49,272 nt of DNA from CALAGJ01 sp964293305 (GTDB lineage: Bacteria; Bacteroidota; Bacteroidia; Chitinophagales; Chitinophagaceae), in assembly GCA_964293305.1 (NCBI GenBank), contig CAXYYO010000025.1:1-49272 (forward strand), in the 5' to 3' direction. The notes under the pieces were generated by a model. It was not told the origin of the DNA and ran no database searches. It was given only the letters and a program-made list of their open reading frames with translations. Below, one piece after another: positions 26,111 to 34,587 of this stretch (the first letter of the stretch is position 1; the number at the start of each line of letters is the position of its first letter). The translations under genes were made by a program, and so were the position numbers.

Positions 26111-27219
26111 TGGATGACATACTTTTACTGAACAGCATTGAACGTTATCTGGAGGGCAAGATGCCTTCTGAGGAATTAGCGTTTTTTGAGAATCTGCGAA
26201 AATCACACCCAGAGGTGGATCAGATGGTTGTTGAACATAAATTATTTCTACATCAGATGGATGATTATGCTGCTACACGCAGTCTGCGGCATAGTTTACA
26301 CTTATCCCATCAAAAGCTGGAAGATCAAGGCGTTATTTATTCAGATAAAGCTGCTCCTACGCTTAAGGGTAAGGTGGTTCAAATGTATCATAGGTACAAA
26401 CGTGATATTGCCATTGCTGCTTCTATAGCCGGCGTTACAGCTTTGTTTATTAGTGGTTTGGTAAATTATTTATCACCAAACGTTTCATCATCACAGCTAA
26501 CTCAGTTGGGTCATAAAATAGATCAGGTTCAAAAAACCCAGCAAGTGCAGAATGCACGTATCAAAGAGATAGGCACCAAAGTGCCAAAGGGTTCTACTGT
26601 AACAAACGGTGGTACTGCTTTTTTGATTGATGGCAGTGGTTTTCTGATTACAAGTGCCCACGTTCTAAAGGGAAATGGAGCTATTTTGGTGAATGCTAAA
26701 GGTGAAGAATTTAATTCTACCATTGTAAGCGTGGATGTTCAAAAAGATTTGGCATTACTAAAAATTGAAGACAAAGATTTTAAACCCTTTGCAAGTATTC
26801 CTTACAGTATACGTAAAAATACTGCTGACCTAGGTGAAGAATTGTTTACATTAGGTTATCCTAGAGATGAAATTGTTTACAGTCAAGGATATCTAAGTGC
26901 TAAAAGTGGTTTTGATGGTGACACACTTAGTTTACAGGTTTCACTGAATGCAAATCCCGGAAACAGTGGAAGCCCTGTTTTCAATAAATCTGGTGAAATA
27001 ATAGGCGTAGTAAGTAATAAACTACAACAAGCGGAGGGCGTTGTATTTGCCATAAAGGCAAAAAATATATATGCCCTGATTGATGCCGCAAAAGCTGCTG
27101 ATACAAGTGTAGCAAAAATTAAAGTATCTAACAACTTAGGTTTAAAAGGAATAAATAGAGTGGAGCAAATTAAAAAAGCAGAAGATTGTGTTTTCTTGGT
27201 AAAATCTTATACGAAATAA
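26110..27219 (+). CDS. transmembrane trypsin-like (S1C) protease, likely sigma regulator
   Basis: The 369-aa protein has three parts. Residues 1-98 are cytoplasmic and helical and begin LLNSIERYLEGKMPSEELA, as in Bacteroidota anti-sigma-like proteins. One membrane helix follows (about 100-118). Residues ~125-350 are a periplasmic trypsin-like domain with the full triad: H184 (SAHVL), D213 (QKDLALLKI) and S286 (PGNSGSPV). No PDZ domain follows, unlike DegP/DegS. The overlap with the sigma gene and the N-terminal layout suggest it binds the sigma factor and senses the envelope through its protease domain. The anti-sigma role is inference; the protease triad is seen directly. Confidence 0.82.
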   Translation: MDDILLLNSIERYLEGKMPSEELAFFENLRKSHPEVDQMVVEHKLFLHQMDDYAATRSLRHSLHLSHQKLEDQGVIYSDKAAPTLKGKVVQMYHRYKRDIAIAASIAGVTALFISGLVNYLSPNVSSSQLTQLGHKIDQVQKTQQVQNARIKEIGTKVPKGSTVTNGGTAFLIDGSGFLITSAHVLKGNGAILVNAKGEEFNSTIVSVDVQKDLALLKIEDKDFKPFASIPYSIRKNTADLGEELFTLGYPRDEIVYSQGYLSAKSGFDGDTLSLQVSLNANPGNSGSPVFNKSGEIIGVVSNKLQQAEGVVFAIKAKNIYALIDAAKAADTSVAKIKVSNNLGLKGINRVEQIKKAEDCVFLVKSYTK

Positions 27220-27231
27220 ATTATCCAACAT

Positions 27232-27270
27232 AAAAAAAGAGGCTATCCTAAAGGTTAGCCTCTTTTTTTA
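27232..27270. terminator. bidirectional terminator between sigma module 1 and a minus-strand gene
   Basis: GAGGCTA (27239-27245) pairs with TAGCCTC (27256-27262), with an inner CC/GG pair, flanked by an A-run and a T-run so it works in both directions. Confidence 0.85.
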
Positions 27271-27283
27271 TTGCTAACTCAAT

Positions 27284-27685
27284 CTAATGATGGCGTTTCT
27301 TTTTATTCAATTCATCCATTAATTCTTTTTCAGTTTTCACTTTATAGGCACTTTCCCCTTTCTTTATAAAAATGGTTATCGTTTTTTGTAGGTCTCTATT
27401 TTTTTTCAAAGTTGCTGTTATAACCACTGAATCAACTTTTAAGGCAGAATCCAGAAATAGACTATTACCATCCCAAGTGCCGGCACTACTCAAAAATTCT
27501 ACTGTTTTATTATCTAATGGATAATAGCTGCCACTGGTGAGCAATGCATCTATATTTATATAGTTGAAAGTACCAATTTTCAAGCTATCAGTATATAAGT
27601 TGAAAAAAAAGTCTTGGATATTCTGCGCTTTTACATGCGACAGTGAAAAAATTCCAAAAAATAGAAGGGGTACTTTTTTTATCAT
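27284..27685 (-). CDS. hypothetical secreted protein
   Basis: The 133-aa product has a signal peptide (MIKKVPLLFFGIFSLSHVKA, cleavage before Q) and a mature region of ~110 residues that I do not recognise. It alternates beta-like segments (KIGTFNYINIDALL, SVVITATLKKN, TITIFIKKGE) and ends in a basic tail, KKKRHH. The frame extends 8 codons further upstream to another ATG at 27709, but the 27685 start gives the better signal peptide. It is probably periplasmic or surface-exposed. It is a single gene sharing a bidirectional terminator with the sigma/protease module. Confidence 0.6.
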   Translation of the reverse strand: MIKKVPLLFFGIFSLSHVKAQNIQDFFFNLYTDSLKIGTFNYINIDALLTSGSYYPLDNKTVEFLSSAGTWDGNSLFLDSALKVDSVVITATLKKNRDLQKTITIFIKKGESAYKVKTEKELMDELNKKKRHH

Positions 27686-27821
27686 ATCATTCTTTTTTTC
27701 TAAAATCATACCAAATAAACTGGTTGTTTATTTTTTTTTTATACTTTTAACTGCCAAATATAAAATTTATCAGGCAACCTGAATTTTATGATTACGTACA
27801 ATAATTATAATAGATAAGGCC

Positions 27822-28400
27822 GTGGAGTCTGTATTTACGATAACAGACGGGTGTAAGCGGAAGGATGCACCATATCAAAAGCTCTACTATGAGCTCTATT
27901 ATGGTTATGCACTTAAAATAGTTTTTAGATATGTTAATCATTATGAAAAAGCAAAAGATCTGGTCAATGATGGGTTTATAAAAATTTTCAATAACATACA
28001 TCTTTTCAATTTTACAGGAAGCAATGTATCTGATAACGAAAGATTGATGCTAGGCTGGGTAAAACGTATAATGGTTAATACGGCCATAGACGAATTAAGA
28101 AAGAATCATGTTGAATCATTTACCATTGAATATCCTGAACAAATATGGGTAGATGAAAAAACCGTTTTTGATGCTGATGATAGGATACTTTATAAAGAAT
28201 TAATTTTAGAAATAAAAAAGTTGCCACCATCTTACAGGCTAATTTTTAATCTTTATGTAATAGATGGATATAAACATCATGAAATTGCAAAAATGCTAGG
28301 TATATCATTAGGAACTTCAAAATCGAGTTTATGGAAAGCAAGAGCGCACCTAATGAAAAAAATAAAAAAATTGTATTCAGGTACAGACTCTGACAGATGA
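27822..28400 (+). CDS. ECF-type RNA polymerase sigma factor (module 2)
   Basis: The 192-aa protein has region 2 (YYGYALKIVFRYVNHYEKAKDLVNDGFIKIF, about 27-57) and region 4 (LPPSYRLIFNLYVIDGYKHHEIAKML, about 133-158) followed by the recognition helix GTSKSSLWKAR. The spacing is typical of Bacteroidota ECF factors. Start is GTG at 27822. The stop overlaps the next ATG by 4 bases (ATGA), so the downstream membrane protein is coupled and probably acts as its anti-sigma factor. Confidence 0.88.
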   Translation: MESVFTITDGCKRKDAPYQKLYYELYYGYALKIVFRYVNHYEKAKDLVNDGFIKIFNNIHLFNFTGSNVSDNERLMLGWVKRIMVNTAIDELRKNHVESFTIEYPEQIWVDEKTVFDADDRILYKELILEIKKLPPSYRLIFNLYVIDGYKHHEIAKMLGISLGTSKSSLWKARAHLMKKIKKLYSGTDSDR

Positions 28401-29710
28401 ATGAATGGAATAACGATATAAATAATTTATTCAAACGGGCCGCTGAAGAATATCCATTGAAAACGGGTAAAGGGGAATGGTATAAAGTGGAAAAAAATCT
28501 ACGCTCCAAACAGATTGTAATTAAAACTGAAAACGGTAATAACCTCGTAAAAAGGGTTGGATTATTTGCATTAATAATTTTCTTTATAATTTCTGGAATT
28601 ATCGTTAGTTATCATACAGGGGTTCAGCAACCTTCATCTAATTATAAATCTGAAAGCAAACCGAAATCAGCAGAACCCAAAAAGCAAACAGTTTTATCGG
28701 GAAAAAAGGTGTCAACAGAAAAACAGGATCAATTTCAACTCAAACAAAATGAAAAAAATCCTGATATAATGTCTAAAAAGAGAAATCCAACGATAAAACT
28801 CCAAATTAAACCTGAAATTGTTGCTAAAGTGGGCAACTATCGAATAAATGCCAACAATAATTCTATTTATCTAAATTCAAGTAATTTATCATCAACTACC
28901 CTAGATCAACCTTATACAGCATCACATTATATTGAAACCACATTTCCAACTGAGCGAATTTTAAATGTATATAAACCTGATAAACTGATTTCAAATACTA
29001 TTATTTTTGATCAACAAAAGACTCAGGCATTTTTGACGCTAGATGCATTTGATACCAATAAAAAAAATAATGAATATAGAAATGAACCTCATAAAATCAA
29101 TATGCATCTTTCATCATTTTTCCAGAGATTTTATGTTGGGGTTACGGGTTCTGCAGAACTATCTAAAGTAAAAAATTCTGGTTATACAAACCCTGGGAAT
29201 AGTTTTTCACTTGTAACAGGATATCAGTTAAATGGTAATTTATCATTCGAAACTGGGATACGAAGAAACAATCTTTATTACAAATCATTTGGTACGTACT
29301 ATGACAGATCTAAACTTAATTTAACAACAAGTGCAGAAATAGTAAGGGTAAACGGTTACAATAGAATTTCTGAAATACCATTCTTGATGCAGTACCGCTT
29401 TACTGGCCATTCAAAAAACCGTTTTAAGCTTGCTGCTGGTACAAACCTTACCATTTTACACCAAGAGAATTATAGTTATTTGGTAAATCGGTTTGGTAAA
29501 AGTGAATCTATAAAAAGAGAATACAATAAAACATCAGCCAAGTTATTTTCTGACTTAATTTTTTCTGCAGGTCACGAAAGTTATTTAGGGCATAATACTG
29601 TTTTAAGCATTGAGCCATTTTATAGAATGCCAATTCGACCAACTGGCAATGGCAATTTATCTGTAACCAGTATAGGGGCAAATATTGGTTTGATTAGGTA
29701 TCTAAATTAA
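28397..29710 (+). CDS. putative dual membrane-spanning anti-sigma factor with outer-membrane barrel-like C-terminus
   Basis: The 437-aa protein starts with ~50 cytoplasmic residues (DINNLFKRAAEEYPLKTGKG EWYKVE), as in Bacteroidota anti-sigma proteins. One inner-membrane helix follows (about 53-72, VGLFALIIFFIISGIIVSY). A long Ser/Asn/Lys-rich periplasmic stretch (about 75-230) leads to alternating amphipathic beta strands (about 235-437) that look like an outer-membrane beta-barrel domain of the PorT/OMP-barrel type. There is no cleavable signal peptide. This matches the architecture of the Dma proteins reported in Bacteroides thetaiotaomicron, which span both membranes and control a cognate ECF sigma factor. 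The barrel call rests on strand pattern only. Confidence 0.72.
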   Translation: MNEWNNDINNLFKRAAEEYPLKTGKGEWYKVEKNLRSKQIVIKTENGNNLVKRVGLFALIIFFIISGIIVSYHTGVQQPSSNYKSESKPKSAEPKKQTVLSGKKVSTEKQDQFQLKQNEKNPDIMSKKRNPTIKLQIKPEIVAKVGNYRINANNNSIYLNSSNLSSTTLDQPYTASHYIETTFPTERILNVYKPDKLISNTIIFDQQKTQAFLTLDAFDTNKKNNEYRNEPHKINMHLSSFFQRFYVGVTGSAELSKVKNSGYTNPGNSFSLVTGYQLNGNLSFETGIRRNNLYYKSFGTYYDRSKLNLTTSAEIVRVNGYNRISEIPFLMQYRFTGHSKNRFKLAAGTNLTILHQENYSYLVNRFGKSESIKREYNKTSAKLFSDLIFSAGHESYLGHNTVLSIEPFYRMPIRPTGNGNLSVTSIGANIGLIRYLN

Positions 29711-29739
29711 AATAGACTGTTCATTACAAACAGTCTATT
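29711..29739. terminator. bidirectional terminator between sigma module 2 and alpha-oxoamine synthase
   Basis: AATAGACTGTT (29711-29721) pairs perfectly with AACAGTCTATT (29729-29739) around a 7-base loop. T-runs are short, but it sits between two convergent stops. Confidence 0.65.
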
Positions 29740-29762
29740 AATTGTATATTTAGGCTAATAAA

Positions 29763-31022
29763 TTATCGGGCATCTGCCATATCTGGAATGGCTTCTACAT
29801 TATATGCACCGGCATCTAACCTTTCTTTAGTTATTTTAAATGCATCTAATGTACGCTGTATGTCTTCATCATTATGCGCAGCAGTAGGAATAAGTCTATA
29901 AATAATATGTCCTTTTGGAATTACAGGATAAACAACTATTGAACAGAAAATACCATAGTTCTCTCTTAAATCCATTACCATAGCAGTTGCCTCAGGCACA
30001 TCACCCTTCATATAGATTGGCGTAACAACACTATCGGTATTGCCAATGTCAAATCCATATTCTTTGAGGCCGTTTTGCAGTTTCATAGCATTTTCCCATA
30101 ACTTATTTTTTAGTTCGGGCATGGTACGTAGCATATCAAGCCTTTTCAAATTTCCAATAACCAACGGCATTGGAAGGCTCTTAGCAAAAATTTGAGATCT
30201 GATATTGTATCTTATAAAATCAATAATCACTTTTGGACCGGCTAAAAATGCACCTATTGAGGCCATACTTTTTGCAAATGTTGAAAAGTACAAATCAATA
30301 TCCGCTTGACAGGCCTGGGCTTCACCTGCTCCTGCACCTCTTTCACCCAAGGTACCAAAACCATGTGCATCATCAACTAATAATCGAAATTCATATTTAC
30401 TTTTTAAGGCACAAATTTCTTTGAGTTTGCCTTGATCTCCGGCCATTCCAAAAACACCTTCTGTTATGACCAACACTCCTCCCCTGCCTTGCTTTTCTAT
30501 TAAAGCTGTAGCTCTTTGTAATTGCTTTTCACAATCCTCCACATCATTATGCTTATAAACATATCTATGACCAGGGTGAAGCCTCAAACCATCTATAATA
30601 CATGCATGGCTTTCCGCATCATAAACCACTACGTCATGACGGCCACAAATAGCATCAATAGTACTCATGATACCCTGGTAGCCATAATTGAGTAAAATAG
30701 CGTCTTCTTTCTCTTCAAATGCTGCCAATTCTTTTTCTAATTTTTCATGATAATTGGTATTGCCACTCATCATACGAGCACCCATAGGATACGCAAGACC
30801 AAACTCTTTTGATGCTTCAGCATCAATTTTTCTAACCATTGGGTGATTAGCCAAACCCAAGTAATTATTAAGACTCCAAACTATAACTTCCTTATTTCTA
30901 AATTGCATCCTATTGCCTATTTCACCTTCCAATTTTGGAAACATAAAATAACCATAACTACGATCTGCATGCTGACCAATTGGTCCATAATGTTTTACTA
31001 ATTTCTCAAAAATGTCTGCCAT
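29763..31022 (-). CDS. alpha-oxoamine synthase (serine palmitoyltransferase / cysteate acyltransferase-like)
   Basis: The 419-aa PLP enzyme has the fold-type I signature of the alpha-oxoamine synthase family: NYLGLANHP, the SGNTNYHEKLE block, the VDDAHGFGTLGERG motif (D217 and H220) and the PLP lysine K251 in STFAKSMASIG. Members join an acyl-CoA or acyl-ACP to an amino acid with loss of CO2. The extended N-terminus (YGPIGQHADRSYGYFMFPKL) and length differ from BioF and Kbl. In Bacteroidota this subtype is associated with the first step of sphingolipid or sulfonolipid (capnine) synthesis. Which amino acid is used cannot be decided here; BioF-like activity is a less likely alternative. Confidence 0.8.
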   Translation of the reverse strand: MADIFEKLVKHYGPIGQHADRSYGYFMFPKLEGEIGNRMQFRNKEVIVWSLNNYLGLANHPMVRKIDAEASKEFGLAYPMGARMMSGNTNYHEKLEKELAAFEEKEDAILLNYGYQGIMSTIDAICGRHDVVVYDAESHACIIDGLRLHPGHRYVYKHNDVEDCEKQLQRATALIEKQGRGGVLVITEGVFGMAGDQGKLKEICALKSKYEFRLLVDDAHGFGTLGERGAGAGEAQACQADIDLYFSTFAKSMASIGAFLAGPKVIIDFIRYNIRSQIFAKSLPMPLVIGNLKRLDMLRTMPELKNKLWENAMKLQNGLKEYGFDIGNTDSVVTPIYMKGDVPEATAMVMDLRENYGIFCSIVVYPVIPKGHIIYRLIPTAAHNDEDIQRTLDAFKITKERLDAGAYNVEAIPDMADAR

Positions 31023-31075
31023 TGTATTGATTTGACGTAAATAAATTTAGGGGGATAACCACCTTTGAATTAACG

Positions 31076-31083
31076 CAAAGATA
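31076..31083 (-). promoter_or_regulatory. putative -7 element of the alpha-oxoamine synthase gene
   Basis: TATCTTTG on the minus strand matches TAnnTTTG, 54 bases upstream of the ATG. The -33 element is not clear. Confidence 0.45.
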
Positions 31084-31223
31084 ATTTTTTATGTTGAAAG
31101 AAACATATCAATGCAAACAACCGTATGAATTCGTTCGTATAGTTGCTTCAGTAATAATCAATTAATCTGCATAATTACACTAAGAAATAACGTGGGATAA
31201 TGATTGGACAAAACGAATCAAAT

Positions 31224-33569
31224 TCATTTTGATACTTTAAGTAATTTTTTTGTTGTGATATTTCCAGATTGATCCATAAGCCTCAAATAATATACACCCG
31301 AAGCTAAATAACTGGTTTGTATTGAAATAGTTTGAGTGGGTAATGACACATTAATAGAACTTCTTATTGCCAATTGGCCTAGAGTATTATAAATAGCATA
31401 CTCATACTTAGTACCCTCCGCATTTTCGAATCTGATAAATAACTCATCATCCATAGGGTTTGGACCAATATTAATTTCTTTTACAGTCGTACCTGCACAA
31501 CCAGAAGTATCATTTATAGTAAGGCTAAAAAATGCTTTGGTATTCCGTATGCCATCAAAATAAAGAAGATAATTATGATTGGCCATTAAATTTGGGATAC
31601 TACTTAATGAGCCATCACCGCTAAAAGTGGTACAATATATCGGCTGTGAAAACAAGCCTCCACCTGGGCATTTATTTGCATCAAAAAGCGATAATCTTAC
31701 ACCTTGCTGAGAACAGGCAGCTTGCTCTGTTGGATCTGTAGTATAACCATCAATACAAAGCTTTAGTGATTGGCTGGGTGTAGGGTCGGTTTTTATTGCA
31801 TAGTATGCATTGTTGCTTACATATACGCCACTATTATTACAATTTATTTGTTTGAAGCCTGGATCTTCTAAAATATTACTGGTACTGTGTTCCAAGTCTA
31901 TAAAAACAGTTGTTTGTTTGGGTGTGGCTGTGGTGGGAAAAGTGCTTGGGCACCCATCAGTTTGAGACAATAGTCTGCCAGAGGGTTGCATCTCCTTATT
32001 CGTTAGCCCACAATTGCCATATATTTTTTTTTGGGGAGATATTGCATAGAGTGCTGCCAATACAGCAGAACCATCCGGAGTACGACGGTTGGAAAAATCT
32101 GTGATGGAATAATGCATGAGGGTAGATGGATTGAGGGTATTATAATCACTGCCACTGCTAAAATCTGCGTCATCATACACATGTGCTAAATTGAGGCTGT
32201 GACCTAATTCATGTAGTATAACTGTTTCCAAATCATATTCTCCCCTAGCAGGAAAACAGGCATCGTCCGTAAAGATGATATTACCATTGGAGAAATTTTC
32301 ATTTCGAATTAAAATATCAAAACCAGTTTTTTGAGCACCAAAATTTGCACCTGTACATTTTGCAAAATAACTATATGTTACTGCTAATACACCCTGTGAT
32401 AGTTTTGGCACTGTGGTGTTTTGATTGTCAATAACAACTAAATTAATGTCATCCGATGCTTCTATAACTTGTGTTGATACGGATGAACCATAACTGAATT
32501 TAACACCTATAATTTCCTGCCAGGTTTTTACGGCTCTTTCAAAAGTTGCTCTAAGAGAGCTTGTAGTAAAATCAACACCAGTTCCGGCATTGTTATTACT
32601 ATACTGCATGGTATAACCACCTTTGCCATCCGTATCCATCATTCGTGGTTCGAAGAGACTTCCACTAAAGTTGGTGGATAACACACTATAGTAAACATTC
32701 AAAGCTACATTTGATTTTACGGATGATCCATCATTAAGCGTTACTGCAAATACACCTGTTGCTGCACTTGAAGGTACAGTTACTTTTATTTGATTGTCTG
32801 ACCAACTCACTATTTCCGGATCGTCAAATTTTACAACATAAGTTGGATTAGTGTCATCATTATCTGCATTTTTAAATTTTACTGCTGCTTTATTTGAAGG
32901 ACTACTGCCAAATCCATTTCCATTGATGGTCAGCAGATTGTTAGCAGGATCATTCAAAGCGCCTCCGTAAACTGTGCCCGGTGCAAAAGATGAGATAGAA
33001 GCTGCAGCAGTTCCTGTAACTACATCCGGTGCAGGAGCAGGTAGAATTGAATAAATAGTTGCACTTTTTCCCCCTTTATGCTGTAAGTATTTATACAAAT
33101 TTTGAATCGTATATTTTGCAAATGGGGCGATTGCTTTTTCTAAATTTTCATCATATTGTAGAAAACCTTGAACACTGCTATAAACGTCAAATAATATAGC
33201 TTTATTGATAGGATCTGTAATACCCAACTCATTTGGCATACAAAAAAATAATCCTTTATCCCCTTTTTGTAATTGTAATAATTCAGATACCACCACACTA
33301 TTATTTTCCACTGTACCACCCTGTGTTATAATCTGAATTTTATTTTCTTCTATCCTGCCTTTAAAGATTTTATGTAGTTCAACGGTATTAGAGGTATAAA
33401 TCATAGTATGTGCACTATTCCAGAAACTATGTTTTTCTATAATGGTACCTTCAGCAATTATAGTTGCGTTATTATATTTCTCATCCATGTTTATTTTAAA
33501 AAGCTGTGCCTTGGATATAATGGAAAGAAGGAGAAAACAATTTAAAAAAAATAATCTTTTATAATTCAT
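31224..33569 (-). CDS. T9SS-secreted zinc metalloprotease with IPT/TIG domain
   Basis: The 781-aa product has a signal peptide (to about residue 21, SKAQ), an N-terminal region of ~160 residues, and an IPT/TIG domain (about 195-290, from SFAPGTVYGGALND to LNVYY). The metzincin protease domain carries the zinc motif HELGHSLNLAH (H453, H457, H463) and a Met-turn-like STLMHYS. A Cys-containing beta region follows. The last ~80 residues are a type A T9SS C-terminal sorting domain (INIGPNPMDDELFI ... LASGVYYLRLMDQSG ... KKLLKVSK). It should be exported through the outer membrane and processed or anchored there. Substrate unknown. No T9SS component genes are in this window. Confidence 0.88.
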   Translation of the reverse strand: MNYKRLFFLNCFLLLSIISKAQLFKINMDEKYNNATIIAEGTIIEKHSFWNSAHTMIYTSNTVELHKIFKGRIEENKIQIITQGGTVENNSVVVSELLQLQKGDKGLFFCMPNELGITDPINKAILFDVYSSVQGFLQYDENLEKAIAPFAKYTIQNLYKYLQHKGGKSATIYSILPAPAPDVVTGTAAASISSFAPGTVYGGALNDPANNLLTINGNGFGSSPSNKAAVKFKNADNDDTNPTYVVKFDDPEIVSWSDNQIKVTVPSSAATGVFAVTLNDGSSVKSNVALNVYYSVLSTNFSGSLFEPRMMDTDGKGGYTMQYSNNNAGTGVDFTTSSLRATFERAVKTWQEIIGVKFSYGSSVSTQVIEASDDINLVVIDNQNTTVPKLSQGVLAVTYSYFAKCTGANFGAQKTGFDILIRNENFSNGNIIFTDDACFPARGEYDLETVILHELGHSLNLAHVYDDADFSSGSDYNTLNPSTLMHYSITDFSNRRTPDGSAVLAALYAISPQKKIYGNCGLTNKEMQPSGRLLSQTDGCPSTFPTTATPKQTTVFIDLEHSTSNILEDPGFKQINCNNSGVYVSNNAYYAIKTDPTPSQSLKLCIDGYTTDPTEQAACSQQGVRLSLFDANKCPGGGLFSQPIYCTTFSGDGSLSSIPNLMANHNYLLYFDGIRNTKAFFSLTINDTSGCAGTTVKEINIGPNPMDDELFIRFENAEGTKYEYAIYNTLGQLAIRSSINVSLPTQTISIQTSYLASGVYYLRLMDQSGNITTKKLLKVSK

Positions 33570-33715
33570 AATGTTTGATTAATGGTAGCTTTCCAATACT
33601 AATTTCTAAACTGAAACGGCCAATGTAGCAGAATCAGATGATACTAATTTTGATTTGAAGTGGTATAGCTATGAGTGTCAGTTTGCAAAATAGTTTATTG
33701 CCTTATTTTTTCATT

Positions 33716-34357
33716 TTATGCAAGGTTGCAGATTCCCACCCTATTTTTAATATAATCATTCCGCTCAAATGATTGCAACATACTCATTGCAAGATTGCCT
33801 GTAAAAATTCGATATGAATCTGGTTGTGGTGGATAATCAGCCCTAGTGATATATAATCCGTCAGGAGAAGCATCTACAATATTTGGCGGACAATAAAAAG
33901 TAAAGTCCAGGTTGGTTTCTTTCATATAAAGATAAGCCTGCAAATGTTCTTCCCCTACCCCTGCATATTCTTTTGGATAATCAGGATGGTGCAGGAGAAA
34001 TTCATATTCATCATCTGCTAAAACACCCCTGCCTCCAATGGCAATAATTCTTTTGACCCCTGCTACTATCATTTGTTCAGTAATATTTTTCATGCCTAAA
34101 CTACGCGTTTTATCCTGCATATCCATACTGCCCCCCAATGCACTAAATACAGCGTCACTACCAGATATGGCTTTCTGCACATCTTTCTTATCAAATACAT
34201 AACCTTGAATGGCTTCAAAATTTTTATTGTTTAGGTCGTCGTCTATGAGTTTGGACACATCTCTGCCAAATGCTTTTACATAGTGTCCATGTCCTAATGC
34301 CTGAGCTACAATTTGCTTTCCAACCTGCCCGGTAGCTCCAAATATTGTTACTATCAT
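33716..34357 (-). CDS. NAD(P)-binding Rossmann-fold protein (NmrA/SDR-like)
   Basis: The 213-aa product begins MIVTIFGATGQVGKQIV, the GxxGxxG dinucleotide motif of atypical short-chain dehydrogenases. SDAVFSALGG (about 67-76) follows, and IAIGGRGV replaces the usual catalytic strand. The short length and missing classical YxxxK motif place it among NAD(P)H-binding proteins of the NmrA/YwnB type, which may be flavin or NADPH reductases or redox sensors. It is a single gene with a nearby -7 element. Confidence 0.8.
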   Translation of the reverse strand: MIVTIFGATGQVGKQIVAQALGHGHYVKAFGRDVSKLIDDDLNNKNFEAIQGYVFDKKDVQKAISGSDAVFSALGGSMDMQDKTRSLGMKNITEQMIVAGVKRIIAIGGRGVLADDEYEFLLHHPDYPKEYAGVGEEHLQAYLYMKETNLDFTFYCPPNIVDASPDGLYITRADYPPQPDSYRIFTGNLAMSMLQSFERNDYIKNRVGICNLA

Positions 34358-34375
34358 TCAAAAATATTTATGTAA

Positions 34376-34383
34376 CAAAAATA
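34376..34383 (-). promoter_or_regulatory. putative -7 element of the NAD(P)-binding protein gene
   Basis: TATTTTTG on the minus strand matches TAnnTTTG, 19 bases before the ATG. A TTCG lies about 20 bases further upstream as a weak -33 candidate. Confidence 0.4.
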
Positions 34384-34587
34384 CGACTCTGCTATTTTAT
34401 TAACGAATTGTTTACATAAAAGTGTAGACAAGTTTTTTTCTTTTAGAAATTACTAAATTAGTTTTAACATTTCTATTAAGTTCATTAAGGTAAAGGGTTT
34501 TATGGTATAGAATGCATTTAGATATTATATAATACCAATAGCATGTTTAAACCTAAACCTTCCTCTATCATCTATAAAAAAAATAAA

